Origin: Streptomyces termitum
GTDB taxonomy: Bacteria; Actinomycetota; Actinomycetes; Streptomycetales; Streptomycetaceae
NCBI RefSeq assembly: GCF_014650175.1
Contig: NZ_BMUL01000025.1
Location: 1 to 64,000, forward strand
Reading direction: 5' to 3'
DNA: 64,000 nucleotides
Shown here: in pieces, positions 17,517 to 26,686 of the stretch
Position numbering within the stretch: position 1 is the first letter of the stretch
Layout of the letters: every line of letters starts with the position of its first letter
The notes under the pieces: generated by a model
Database searches by the model: none
The model's input: only the letters and a program-made list of their open reading frames with translations
What the model was told of the DNA's origin: nothing
Position numbers and translations under genes: made by a program

Positions 17517-18345
17517 CTGTGTCCCACCACCCCCACTGCCTCGACCGGGGCGACGAGGCCTGCAGGGACCGACTGAGCTTCTTCAACGGCCGCCCTAGAG
17601 GGTGAATGATCCTGTGGGGTTGACCGGCCTTTGAACTGCAGCGGTGTTCAGCTGTCACGGATCAGGCCGTCACCCGATCGATGTTCTGAAGAAGCTCACT
17701 GGGCGGAAGCATCGATCAGGAGCAGCAGCCGCACCGCGTCCTGCCACCGGCCTGCCCGGCGGACACCGTCTGCAAAGGCCATCAGCCCCCATTCTGTGCA
17801 TCAGCGCACTCATCATCCCCGGCGGTACAGCGGGCACCGGTCACGAAGCCGGAACTCGCCCTCGCCACTACACACCCCCATGCAGGCACCGCGGGCAGTC
17901 CGTGTCTGGACTGTTCACGTGGGACACAACACGGCATCTGTCAGGTCAGGTCATGCCCACATTGGTATGCGACAGCGCCGCCTGCGAGACGGCCAGCGTC
18001 GGCGGGCCATCAGGCCACGAGCTGTGCCGATGCCTCACACCGAGCCCCCGCGCCCGAGCGAGGCGGTCTGCCACCCCGGTAAAGCAGGCCGGCATCACCT
18101 ACGGGCTGCGGGTGACATCCAGGTTTGGGACGTATAAGCATTAACCTGCGGACAAGTCGTACAGGCACTGCTCAGCGGGGCCACAGGGGCGCTCTTAGAG
18201 CCGGTGAGACACCAGTGCAATAACGACACCGGCCTCGTTTGGCCGCAGCAGAGCCTGATGCCAGCATCGCTCCACGCAGCGGTCCCCATGCTTAAAGCAG
18301 CCAGGCCAGCCCAGTTGTTGGCAGGCTCGCGGAAGGATTACCCCC
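17517..18345. other. Non-coding or decayed 0.8-kb stretch
   Basis: Open frames are present but none has a ribosome site plus protein-like composition; their translations are His/Arg/Pro-rich. No repeats of note were seen. The promoter of the small membrane gene at 18346 should lie at the right end. Confidence 0.45.
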
Positions 18346-18588
18346 ATGCCTGATCGCATGATCCGCGCCACCCGACGGCGCGCGGCCTCTCACCACCTAC
18401 GCATTCCGGCAGTCGTCTGCGTCGTCGCTCTCATCGTTGTGCTGTGGCGCCCGGCTGCGGCTCAGGCCGTCACCTGCGCTGTCCTCATCGAGGCCCTGCT
18501 GAACCTGTACAACGCCCCAGACCGCATACACCCCCGCGCGCCACAGGTGAGGGACCGCGCTTACGGACGCCGACATGTCACGGCCTGA
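18346..18588 (+). CDS. Small single-pass membrane protein
   Basis: The 80-residue product has a basic N-terminus, one hydrophobic helix ('IPAVVCVVALIVVLW') and a second weakly hydrophobic stretch up to residue 55, with a basic tail. A GGAAGGA site lies 8 bases before the ATG. Its end overlaps the start of the following XRE regulator by 14 bases, suggesting the two are translated together. Function unknown. Confidence 0.55.
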   Translation: MPDRMIRATRRRAASHHLRIPAVVCVVALIVVLWRPAAAQAVTCAVLIEALLNLYNAPDRIHPRAPQVRDRAYGRRHVTA

Positions 18589-19108
18589 AACGCCCATCGC
18601 CGACGGCGCGGCCTGCGCACTTGCCGCCTGGCTCCGCGCCCGACGCCATGCGGCCCAGCTCAGCTACCTCGACCTCGCCCAGCGCACATCGCTCAGCGCC
18701 TCCACGCTGAGTCGCGCCGCGTCCGGAAACAGGGTCCCGTCCCTGGCCGTGGTCCGTGCCTACGCCCAAGCGTGCGGCGCCGACCCGGATGAAGCCGAAC
18801 GCCTGTGGAAGCAAGCCTGGTACGACTCGACGGCGAAGAAGCGCCCCCTCCGCTACCGGATCCATGTGGACTGCGTGCGAACCTACGCTGACCTGCACGC
18901 CGCGCTGATCGACCTCTACCACCGGCAAGGAAGTCCTCCATACCGGCAGCTCGAGGCACGAGCCGGGGGTCACGGGCAGCTTCCCCACGCCACCGTCGGC
19001 CGGGTCCTCAGCCGTCAGAGTCGGCCCCGTCAGGAATTCGTCCTGGCCTTCGTCCAGGCCTGCGGCGACAGGAGCGGCTCCCAACTCGCCGCCTGGTCAC
19101 GCGCCTGA
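18575..19108 (+). CDS. XRE-family helix-turn-helix regulator
   Basis: The 177-residue protein has a first HTH at residues 15-70 ('LSYLDLAQRTSLSASTLSRA' ... 'PSLAVVRAYAQACGADPDEA'). A second, more divergent repeat lies at 105-170 ('ATVGRVLSRQSRPRQEFVLA' ... 'FVQACG'). Such double-HTH proteins are frequent in Streptomyces. Its reading frame continues without shift past the TGA at 19106-19108 into a Cys-rich segment, so the present stop may be a recent nonsense change. Confidence 0.75.
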   Translation: MSRPETPIADGAACALAAWLRARRHAAQLSYLDLAQRTSLSASTLSRAASGNRVPSLAVVRAYAQACGADPDEAERLWKQAWYDSTAKKRPLRYRIHVDCVRTYADLHAALIDLYHRQGSPPYRQLEARAGGHGQLPHATVGRVLSRQSRPRQEFVLAFVQACGDRSGSQLAAWSRA

Positions 19109-19219
19109 AAGCGTGCCGAGGAGGACCGGCTCTCCCGGCTGCCTCCCCGGCCGGCCGTCGCTGAACACCACCTTGAGCGTGAACTCCGGTTCTCAGCCGA
19201 CACCGACGGCGCCCCGAAA

Positions 19220-19477
19220 GTGCAGATGACACCCCTGCTGGACAGGTTGCTGCGCACTGCCCCGGCATCATCGCGACGTGAAGGCAGAGGAGTGCCTTGC
19301 GCTGGGTGCGGTCACCGCATCACTACGTACTCCGATGCCGCGGCAGCGCTCGGCCCCCTGATGTGGTGCTTGTCCTGCGGATGTCGCCACCACCCAAGCC
19401 GGGGAAGCGCAACTGGTACTGGACCGGATGCCGGCGAGCCGGTGCCCCGGCACAGGCTCCGCCGGGACCTGGAGTGA
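19220..19477 (+). CDS. Cys-rich (zinc-ribbon-like) C-terminal segment, possibly severed from the XRE protein
   Basis: The 85-residue frame contains CAGCGH and CLSCGC about 25 residues apart, a typical C2-C2 zinc ribbon. It is in exactly the same frame as the preceding XRE gene, and the 37 codons between are also open and protein-like ('KRAEEDRLSRLPP'). It may therefore be the tail of one original protein of about 300 residues. As a separate gene it would start at GTG 19220 or ATG 19226 with no good ribosome site. Confidence 0.4.
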   Translation: MQMTPLLDRLLRTAPASSRREGRGVPCAGCGHRITTYSDAAAALGPLMWCLSCGCRHHPSRGSATGTGPDAGEPVPRHRLRRDLE

Positions 19478-19479
19478 GA

Positions 19480-20574
19480 TCAGGCGCGGCCGGCGACAGA
19501 CCAGGTCATCGTGTCATCTGGTTCCGGGGGTTCGTCGCCGAACCGCCACGGCAGACACGTGATCCGTTCCAGGTGAGTGTCTGATGGGGCGTCCTCGTGA
19601 GGATGCGGCGCTGGCAGCTGGCGCCACTTGCCCTGCACTGGTCGGCTGACGCTCCGGTGCAGCGGGGGCATGCTGTGGTGCTGCATCCAGAGGTCCACGG
19701 GCGTCAGCGCGAGATCCGCGGGCATCTGCCATTCCTCCAGCATGGCGCCCACCGCAGCAAGCCATGCCGTGTCGTGTTCGGCGCTCCAGGTGCGCCGCAT
19801 GCGACGGCGTTCCCGGGCCGCGAGCATCCATGCCAGTCGCATGGTCTCGGGGTAGGACACGAGCGGCGCCAGACGAAGGTCACCGCCAGCCTCCTCGCCC
19901 AGGAGCCGCCCCCGCGCTTCCCACACCGGCGGGCCCAGCTCGGGGACGTTCCACCAGAACGCCGTGATGTGCAGGGCATCGGCAAACAGGGCACGCCCGC
20001 CGGCACCGAGCCTGCGCTCCAGCCCCGCCCGGTCACGGTGCGCCCGGACCACCTCGGGCACGTTCTGCAGAGGCAGCCAGGTCGCACCGTCCTCGCGGAG
20101 GTTGTCCAGCCACCGGTGGTGCCGGGCGCACACTCTCCACCGGGTCACCGACACCAGGTACACATCCGACGGATGCCGCCTGGCCGCGGCACACAGATCA
20201 CACGCCCGCACGAGAAAGACGCCCCTAGCCTCCCACTGCGGCCACCTCCACACCGGTCCCGGCCCCGCCTTGAGCAGGCGATGCGGCGCGAGGCTGGGCA
20301 GCGCCCGCTGCAGGACCTCCGGGCCGTGCGCGGTCAGTGCCGCCAGCCGCTCGAGCGCGCCCGGGTTGAGGTACACCTCGGTGTATCGCGGATGCATCGC
20401 TTTGCCGCCCTCGCCGACGAGGCCCATCAGGTCGTCCAGCGGCATGTGGTTGAGCTGCGCGAGCCGGCCGATGAACGACCCCGTCGACTCGTCCGCGATC
20501 AGCCGCGCCTGCCGCGGCAGGCGCTCTGGCGTCTTCCACGCCTTGCGCCGCGCCGTGCTTTTCCTTGTCGCCAC
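19480..20574 (-). CDS. tniQ: TniQ-family target-selection protein (copy 1)
   Basis: The 364-residue protein has the TniQ N-terminal pattern 'ADESTGSFIGRLAQLNHMPL' and a zinc site C-x2-C ... C-x2-H ('CDLCAAAR', 'CARHHRWL'), then a helical C-terminus ending 'CLPWRFGDEPPEP'. TniQ/TnsD proteins bind the target DNA or a targeting complex and recruit TnsC. GTG at 20574 is preferred over a longer frame because GAGGGGG precedes it and the extra 50 residues lack character. It diverges from the helicase gene and lies 2.6 kb from tnsC, so it is probably transcribed on its own. Confidence 0.85.
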   Translation of the reverse strand: MATRKSTARRKAWKTPERLPRQARLIADESTGSFIGRLAQLNHMPLDDLMGLVGEGGKAMHPRYTEVYLNPGALERLAALTAHGPEVLQRALPSLAPHRLLKAGPGPVWRWPQWEARGVFLVRACDLCAAARRHPSDVYLVSVTRWRVCARHHRWLDNLREDGATWLPLQNVPEVVRAHRDRAGLERRLGAGGRALFADALHITAFWWNVPELGPPVWEARGRLLGEEAGGDLRLAPLVSYPETMRLAWMLAARERRRMRRTWSAEHDTAWLAAVGAMLEEWQMPADLALTPVDLWMQHHSMPPLHRSVSRPVQGKWRQLPAPHPHEDAPSDTHLERITCLPWRFGDEPPEPDDTMTWSVAGRA

Positions 20575-20771
20575 CCGTCTCAGCCCCCTCACCCCGCTCC
20601 AGTTCGGCCGGAGACAACCGCAGAATGTCTCAGACTCCCCGCGCCACCAGCGATATCCGGCCGGATCTCCAAGATCCCCGACTTCCCGCTGGGCCCGCCT
20701 CGTACGGTGCGTCGCCAGCACCACACCGGGGCCCGGGCCGGGCGCCCGTCAGCGAGCCCGAGGAACACCAC

Positions 20772-23123
20772 GTGACACCCGCTCCGCCGCGCCTGCGTCC
20801 GCACCAGACCGAAGCCGCCGACGCGGCCCTGGCCGCTTTCCAATCCGGCGAGCGCCGCGCCACCGTGGTGTCGGCCTGCGGAACAGGGAAAACACTCACC
20901 GCCGCCCACATCGCCGAGCAGGCCGCGGGGGACGGGCACGTCCTGGTGGTCGTCCCCACCCTGGAACTCCTCGCCCAGACCATCCAAAGATGGCGCCAGG
21001 CGGGCCGGGACGGCACGGCGATCGGTGTCTCGTCGATGAAGCAGACGACAAGCGGCCTGGGCACCGAGCAGGCGATCATGACCACCGACACGGATGCCGC
21101 CGCCCAGCTGATCGAGCAGGCCCGCGGCCCGGTGACCGTCTTCGTCACCTACGGCTCCCTGCCCCGCATCCGGCACCTCCACGAGCAGTACCGGATACCG
21201 GCGTGGGACCTGGCGGTGATCGACGAGGCCCACCGCGCCACGAGACGCTCAGACGAAGGATGGGGCGTCATCCACGACGACGCCCAGATCCCGGCGAAGC
21301 TCCGCCTCTACATGACCGCCACCCCGCGCATCTTCCGCACCCCCGCACCCGCGAGCGGCCTCACCTCGCTGTTCGAGTCCATGCCCGACGCCACCATGGA
21401 CCGCGTCGACATCTTCGGCCCCACCGTCTACCGCCTCGGCCTGGCCGACGCCATCGAACGCAAAATCCTCGCCGACTACCGCGTCGTCATGCCCGTCATC
21501 GAAGACACCGACCTGCGCACCATCCTCACCACACCGCCCGCCGGCACCAGCCACCACAACGGACTGCGCACCGCGGCCCTCCACGTCGCGGTGCTGCGCG
21601 CCATCGCCGACCACGACCTGCGACGCGTCCTGGTCTTCCACAACCGCATCGCCGCCGCCCACGCCTTCGCCAAAGCCCTTCCCGGCACCGCCAGCCAGGT
21701 GACCGGCGACCTGACAATCCCCGACCTGTGGTCCCACGCCGTCGACAGCACACAAAAACCCTGGCAACGCCGGTGGCTGCTCCACGGCTTCGACGCAACC
21801 AGCCGGCGCGCGGTCCTCAGCAACGTCCGCGTCCTCAACGAAGGCGTCGACATCCCTGCCATCGACGCCGTCGTCTTCGCCGCCGCCCGCAAAAGCGTCA
21901 TCGACGCCATCCAGTCCATCGGCCGCGCCCTTCGCCAGCAGCCCGGCGAGGGCAAGAAAGCCACCCTCGTCATCCCCGTCTACCTGCCCGACGGCGCCAG
22001 CGCCCACGACATCCTGGCCGGCACCAGCTTCGGCGGCCTGTGGAACATCCTCCAAGCCCTGCGCGCCCACGACGACACCTTCCTCGACCGCGTCGCCATG
22101 CCGCACACCAGCGGCTCCACAAGCCGCCCCACGCGTAAAGTCCACTACCACCTGCCCGAACGCGCCCTCGAGATCGCCCACGCCCTCGGCCTGGAGATCA
22201 CCCTTCCCCCCACAGGCGACTGGGACCAGGCCCACGTCAGCGCCACCTCTTACCACGACACCTACGGCCACCTGGACGTGCCCGCCGACTACACAGGCCC
22301 GGACGGATTCGCGCTGGGGGAGTGGATCGGACACCAGCGGACCCGGCACACCCTCGGCCGGCTCAGCCCCGAACACCGAACCGCACTCGACACCCTCGGC
22401 ATGCTGTGGCTCCCGCCCGAAGACGACTTTCCCCGCATGCTCGACCACGCCCGGGCCTGGGCCGCCCAACACGGACACCTCGCACCACCCCACGACGCCA
22501 CACACGGCGGCCACCGCGTGGGCCGCTGGATCGCCGAATGCCGGCGCAAAGCCAAAGCCGGCACCCTCGCCCCCGCCCACGACCAGGCCCTCACCGACAT
22601 CGACCCCTGGTGGAACCCACCCTTCACCGTCACCCGGCGCCGCTTCTACGCCTACGCCAAAACACACGTCGAACAGCACGGCAACGACCACGTCCCCAAC
22701 GCCTACAAGACACCCGACGGCGTTCCCCTGGGGCAGTGGATCAGCCGCCAGCGCAACAACTTCCACACCCTGCACCCCGCCCAGGCAGAGCTCCTGCTCG
22801 CCATCCACCTCGGCCCCCGCGCCGCGAGCATCTACCACGGCCGCACGGAACGGGACCGGGAGTTCCGCGAGTACCTTCAGGCGGCAGTCGCCTACCTCAC
22901 CCGCGAAGGACACCTCAGAGTCCCGGCCAGGCACGTCGAGACCCTGTGGAACGACCACCCCGTCCGCCTAGGCACCTGGATCCACAAGATCCGCAAAGCC
23001 CCCGGCGACCTGACCGAAGAACAACGCCAGGCCCTGGCGCGCGTGCACATGGTGTGGGACCCGAAATTGGGTGTCCGTAAAACACCCCGAGCGGCCAAAG
23101 CCAGAGCAACGCCCCGGGCCTGA
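20772..23123 (+). CDS. SF2 DEAD/DEAH-type helicase with helicase-associated repeats (copy 1)
   Basis: The 783-residue protein has the SF2 motifs: Walker A 'SACGTGKT' near residue 35, 'VIDEAHRAT', 'MTATPRIF' and motif VI 'QSIGRALRQ'. Its C-terminal 300 residues hold about four helicase-associated repeats, each with the pattern HGH-(x)n-LG-x-W-I-x-x-(Q)R ('YGHLDVPADY', 'LGEWIGHQR', 'LGQWISRQR'). GTG at 20772, six bases after GAGGAA, aligns with the start of its paralogue at 42315; a longer frame from ATG 20625 also exists. Families of this type unwind DNA or RNA; the role beside Tn7-like genes is unknown. Confidence 0.85.
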   Translation: MTPAPPRLRPHQTEAADAALAAFQSGERRATVVSACGTGKTLTAAHIAEQAAGDGHVLVVVPTLELLAQTIQRWRQAGRDGTAIGVSSMKQTTSGLGTEQAIMTTDTDAAAQLIEQARGPVTVFVTYGSLPRIRHLHEQYRIPAWDLAVIDEAHRATRRSDEGWGVIHDDAQIPAKLRLYMTATPRIFRTPAPASGLTSLFESMPDATMDRVDIFGPTVYRLGLADAIERKILADYRVVMPVIEDTDLRTILTTPPAGTSHHNGLRTAALHVAVLRAIADHDLRRVLVFHNRIAAAHAFAKALPGTASQVTGDLTIPDLWSHAVDSTQKPWQRRWLLHGFDATSRRAVLSNVRVLNEGVDIPAIDAVVFAAARKSVIDAIQSIGRALRQQPGEGKKATLVIPVYLPDGASAHDILAGTSFGGLWNILQALRAHDDTFLDRVAMPHTSGSTSRPTRKVHYHLPERALEIAHALGLEITLPPTGDWDQAHVSATSYHDTYGHLDVPADYTGPDGFALGEWIGHQRTRHTLGRLSPEHRTALDTLGMLWLPPEDDFPRMLDHARAWAAQHGHLAPPHDATHGGHRVGRWIAECRRKAKAGTLAPAHDQALTDIDPWWNPPFTVTRRRFYAYAKTHVEQHGNDHVPNAYKTPDGVPLGQWISRQRNNFHTLHPAQAELLLAIHLGPRAASIYHGRTERDREFREYLQAAVAYLTREGHLRVPARHVETLWNDHPVRLGTWIHKIRKAPGDLTEEQRQALARVHMVWDPKLGVRKTPRAAKARATPRA

Positions 23124-23173
23124 CCTCTCACCCTCGGGCGGGCACAGGCCGCGCGCCGCGCAGCGGACCTGTT

Positions 23174-23209
23174 CGGCCCGCCGATGCCGACAGCGGCACC
23201 GGCGGGCCG
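23174..23209. terminator. Bidirectional terminator between convergent helicase and tnsC
   Basis: A perfect 10-bp stem (23174-23183 with 23100+ bases 23200-23209) continues past a small internal mismatch into a 5-bp inner stem with a 4-base ACAG loop. It sits exactly between the two convergent stop codons. Confidence 0.7.
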
Positions 23210-23219
23210 GAGCGGGCGA

Positions 23220-24266
23220 TCAGATGTTGATGACTCGTCCGACCGTGAGGGTGTCGAGGAGCTCTTCGCTGATGCGTTCCTCGCCGGACAGCATGGCGTG
23301 CTGGGCCGCCTGGCAGATGAGCTGGGACAGGGCCCGCAGGTAGCCCTTGCTGCGCACGTGCAGGACGGGGGACAGGCCGGTCAGGTCGCCGGCGTGGTGA
23401 TGGTAGAGCCGCAGGTCCTTGTCGAACTCGTTGACGATGCGGCGGAAGCGGTCCTTGCCTTCCTGGTCGTAGCCCAGGCGGCTGGTCATCAGGACGGGGT
23501 GGTCGCCCCAGGGATCTTCGTTCTTGTCCCGCGGTGTCTCGCTGTCCCGCAGATAGGGGTCGACGATGGCACGGCTGTTGCGGCCGCAGTAGACGAACGT
23601 TGCCCCGGTCTCATCGCTGATGTGCTCGAGGTAGGCGAAGGTCTGCTTCACATCGGCGCCGTGCTGCAGCCGGTGGATGCCGTCGATGAGGACGAGCTGG
23701 GTGTGGCAGTGCCGCATCACGTAGCAGATCGAATCGGTCGGGTCGCTGCCCAGCGACCCTTCCAGCCCGAGGAAGCGGGCGAAGGCCCCGCTCCAGTTCC
23801 GTGTTCCTCCGCGGCCCTTGTCCGGCACGCTGAGCGCGACGACCGGGATCCGGTCGTCGTTGCGGCCGTAGCGGTTGTTCAGCCGTACTTCCAGGTCCCG
23901 GCCCACGTACCGCATCAGCGAGGTCTTCCCGGTGCCGGACGGGCCCTGGATGATCACACCGAGCCGCCCCGAGGTCCTCTTGGCGTTGGCGTAGAGCTGG
24001 CGCTTCACCACCAGCCTGGCGGTTTTGATCGCCGGTGTCTCCACCGGGCGCATGCTGCCGTGGAACACGAACCGGGGGTCGTCCGGGCTGACCTCGGTGC
24101 CCAGCGGAGCGCAGTCCGCCAGATCCGGCGGATCAAGGACGCGATCGACCGAGGCACGCCAGTTCGTCAGGGTGTCGCACCATTCCGGCGCGGGCGGGCG
24201 CAGCTGATCAGGCCCGTCGACCAGGTCGCGCAGTTCCTCGTCGCCGATACTCGGCCGCTTCACCAT
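23220..24266 (-). CDS. tnsC: TnsC/TniB-like AAA+ transposition ATPase
   Basis: The 348-residue protein has Walker A 'QGPSGTGKTS' (about 107-116) and a Walker B-like strand 'QLVLIDGIHRL' (about 190-200), followed by sensor-type sequence 'ATFVYCGRNSR'. TnsC forms an ATP-dependent filament that links the TniQ-marked target to the TnsAB transposase. The residue after the Walker B Asp195 is Gly196, where a catalytic Glu is usual. The ATG overlaps the tnsB stop by one base. It is the last gene of the tnsA-B-C operon. Confidence 0.88.
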   Translation of the reverse strand: MVKRPSIGDEELRDLVDGPDQLRPPAPEWCDTLTNWRASVDRVLDPPDLADCAPLGTEVSPDDPRFVFHGSMRPVETPAIKTARLVVKRQLYANAKRTSGRLGVIIQGPSGTGKTSLMRYVGRDLEVRLNNRYGRNDDRIPVVALSVPDKGRGGTRNWSGAFARFLGLEGSLGSDPTDSICYVMRHCHTQLVLIDGIHRLQHGADVKQTFAYLEHISDETGATFVYCGRNSRAIVDPYLRDSETPRDKNEDPWGDHPVLMTSRLGYDQEGKDRFRRIVNEFDKDLRLYHHHAGDLTGLSPVLHVRSKGYLRALSQLICQAAQHAMLSGEERISEELLDTLTVGRVINI

Positions 24267-26686
24267 CAGTCCTCCGGGTCCAGGTCAGGGTCGGAAAGAT
24301 CGAACAGATCACCTTCAAGACCCGGCAGCCCAAGCTCGCCGGACGGCTTGGCGCGAGCGGCACCGTCGGGGTCCAGCGGCGGCAGACCGTCGAAGTAGCT
24401 GTCCTTGAACGCGGCCATCGCCTCGGCGCTCCAGGCGCTGCCTTGCGAGGCAGGGCTCAAGAACAGCGGGTCACCGCCGCCCAGAGCGCGCCGTGACAGG
24501 TCGGCCGGCCCGGGCAGCCCGTACATGCCGTCGTCGGGCAGATCCAGCTCCCCCGAATCCTGGCCCGCAGCAGAGGCGTCCAACGCGGCGTAGGGGTCGA
24601 ACACGGGCGCCGGGGCGGGCGGAGGGAACTGCGGCCCCCATCCGTCCGGAACCACAGCTGCGGTCGTCTCCTGCGGGCCTTGCCCGGCACGCTCCAGAAG
24701 CTCAGCCAGCGCCTGGGCGATGGCGTCGTCATCGTCTTTGCGGCCACCGCGCGCCAGATGCTCGGTCGTCGCGATGTCCCACAGGTACTGCGTCCACGGC
24801 GCACCGATCAGATGCTGATGCCGGAACGACGCCTCGACCCACTGCGTCTTCTCGTGGTCATACAGCCATACATGCTCGGGGGCGTAGGGGTTGTAGCGCA
24901 GCTGCCAGCCGCCGCGACGTTTGCCGCCGAGCCCCGACCGGCGGTTGCGGTACGGGTCGAGCTTTCCCTCGGGGTTCTCATAGACACGGTTCATGAACCG
25001 GATGCCCTCGTCACTGACCCCGACCCAGGCGGTGGGCAGCAGCCTCAGATAGTCGTCCCGGCCCAGGGGGACCGGGATATATCCGGCCGCCCGCACCGTG
25101 GCCGCGTACATCTGGTTCGGGGTGAGCGCAGGAAGGTTCGGGTCGTAGGGGCTGCGCAGCTCGTCGTGGACACGGTTCTGCCAGCCCAGGACGATCCACT
25201 CCTGCAGCAGGTCGTCGAGCTGGGCGAGCGTGAACAGCTCTTCCCCGTCCACGGTCCGCGCCCGGTAGCCGGGCCTGTTGCCGGTGTAGGTGTTCACGTA
25301 CTGGCTGAACAGCGACTTGATCGAGCCGTTGGTCCGCTCGATGATCGCCTTGTCGGTCGGCGTGCGGACGCGGGCGGGACGCACCGAGATGCCCAGGTAG
25401 GCGCAGGCGTCGAAGAACGCCGTTCCCGTGAAGACCGACCCGTGGTCGATCACGATCAGATCCGGGAAGATCACCGGCCGGCTCGCCGCCCGCAGCATGC
25501 GTTCGTCCGCGGCCACCAACTCCTCATAGGGAAGATCGGAAGCCGACGCGTGCGCGGCCGCGGAGAAGCCCGGCCGCATCGGCAGCGGGACCAGGGCCTG
25601 CGCCAGCAGCAGCGTGGCGTCCACCGCCTTCGTGGCACGCCCCGGACTCTTGCGCGAGGCCACCAGCCCCAGCCGCTGCGAGCCCTTGCGTGCCCGGCGG
25701 TGCCGGGAGGTCTTGGGCCGCAGGACCGCCGCGAGGATGCTGCGGGTGGCGACATCCACCATCACCGTCAGCTCGACCGATGTCGGCAGCCCGTCATCGC
25801 CCAGGACCTTCACATCCAGTTCCGTGGAATCGATCTGCACCAGCTCACCCGGCGCCACCGCGGTCGTCGTCCCGAACGGCGGCCCGGGCGTGTTGCCTGC
25901 CCCCGGCTTCCGGCGCGAGGCGGACCGCAGATCCGTCACCCTGATCCCGAGCCGGTCCAGCAGCTTGTACAGCGTGGTGTCAGGCGGCACCTTCATCGTG
26001 GGCCCGTACTCGCGGCGCACCGTGCGGCGCACCAGCGTGAACAGCGCCGAGGCGGTGATCGCAACCTTGCCCTCCCGCTCCCGGACCAGCTGCAAAAGGA
26101 CATCGACCATGCGCGGATCGCACCGCCCGTACAGCGACGGCATCCTGGTGCGCCGCTTGTCGACCAGCCCCCACACACCGTTCTTCTCGTACTGCAGCCG
26201 CTTGCGCTGAACGGTGTGCCACGACACGTCGAAGTCCAGCACCGCGTTGAGCTCGGCCGCTTTCGTCTTGTACCGCTCGATCAGCGTGAACTCACCTGGC
26301 GCGTACCCCGGCCGGGGCGTGGCATCCTCGGCCTGCCCGGGCAGCAGTCCGGTCGCCACCTCGATGACGTGCCGCTCCCAGATACGGGCCTCACGGTCAG
26401 CCTCGGGACTGATTCCCTCCATAAGACCGAAGTCGGCGATCGGAGCGTACTTGACCGGCCGGCCCTCGGCGTCCAGGACAGCGAAGTCCCGGGCCGAAGC
26501 CAGAAGCCCGACCGGAAGAGCCACCAGAGGCAGGCCGCTTCCCGGCCGCGGCGCCAGATGCACCATCACCCCGTCCAGCAGCACCACCGAGTACCGCTCG
26601 CCCCGCCAGCGCACCATGTCCCCGCACGACAGCAGGCCATGATGCGCACGCGACACCCGCTCGGCCACAGCCGCCCTCGCCATCAC
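24266..26686 (-). CDS. tnsB: TnsB-like DDE transposase
   Basis: The 806-residue protein carries an rve-type catalytic core: D286 ('VQIDSTELDV'), D414 ('LIVIDHGSVF') and E450 ('KAIIERTNGS') give DD-35-E. N-terminal HTH domains precede it ('VSWHTVQRKRLQYEKNGVWG'), and a Mu-type C-terminal barrel ('LPTAWVGVSDEGIRFMNRVY') plus an acidic tail, likely the TnsC contact, follow. It cuts the 3' ends of the element and joins them to target DNA. GTG at 26686 (or ATG 26683) overlaps the tnsA stop. Confidence 0.92.
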   Translation of the reverse strand: MMARAAVAERVSRAHHGLLSCGDMVRWRGERYSVVLLDGVMVHLAPRPGSGLPLVALPVGLLASARDFAVLDAEGRPVKYAPIADFGLMEGISPEADREARIWERHVIEVATGLLPGQAEDATPRPGYAPGEFTLIERYKTKAAELNAVLDFDVSWHTVQRKRLQYEKNGVWGLVDKRRTRMPSLYGRCDPRMVDVLLQLVREREGKVAITASALFTLVRRTVRREYGPTMKVPPDTTLYKLLDRLGIRVTDLRSASRRKPGAGNTPGPPFGTTTAVAPGELVQIDSTELDVKVLGDDGLPTSVELTVMVDVATRSILAAVLRPKTSRHRRARKGSQRLGLVASRKSPGRATKAVDATLLLAQALVPLPMRPGFSAAAHASASDLPYEELVAADERMLRAASRPVIFPDLIVIDHGSVFTGTAFFDACAYLGISVRPARVRTPTDKAIIERTNGSIKSLFSQYVNTYTGNRPGYRARTVDGEELFTLAQLDDLLQEWIVLGWQNRVHDELRSPYDPNLPALTPNQMYAATVRAAGYIPVPLGRDDYLRLLPTAWVGVSDEGIRFMNRVYENPEGKLDPYRNRRSGLGGKRRGGWQLRYNPYAPEHVWLYDHEKTQWVEASFRHQHLIGAPWTQYLWDIATTEHLARGGRKDDDDAIAQALAELLERAGQGPQETTAAVVPDGWGPQFPPPAPAPVFDPYAALDASAAGQDSGELDLPDDGMYGLPGPADLSRRALGGGDPLFLSPASQGSAWSAEAMAAFKDSYFDGLPPLDPDGAARAKPSGELGLPGLEGDLFDLSDPDLDPED

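Noticed and set aside
21249..22958. 569-codon minus-strand open frame antisense to the helicase
   Set aside because: Gly/Val-rich shadow frame produced by GC-biased codons; the plus strand has full helicase motifs.
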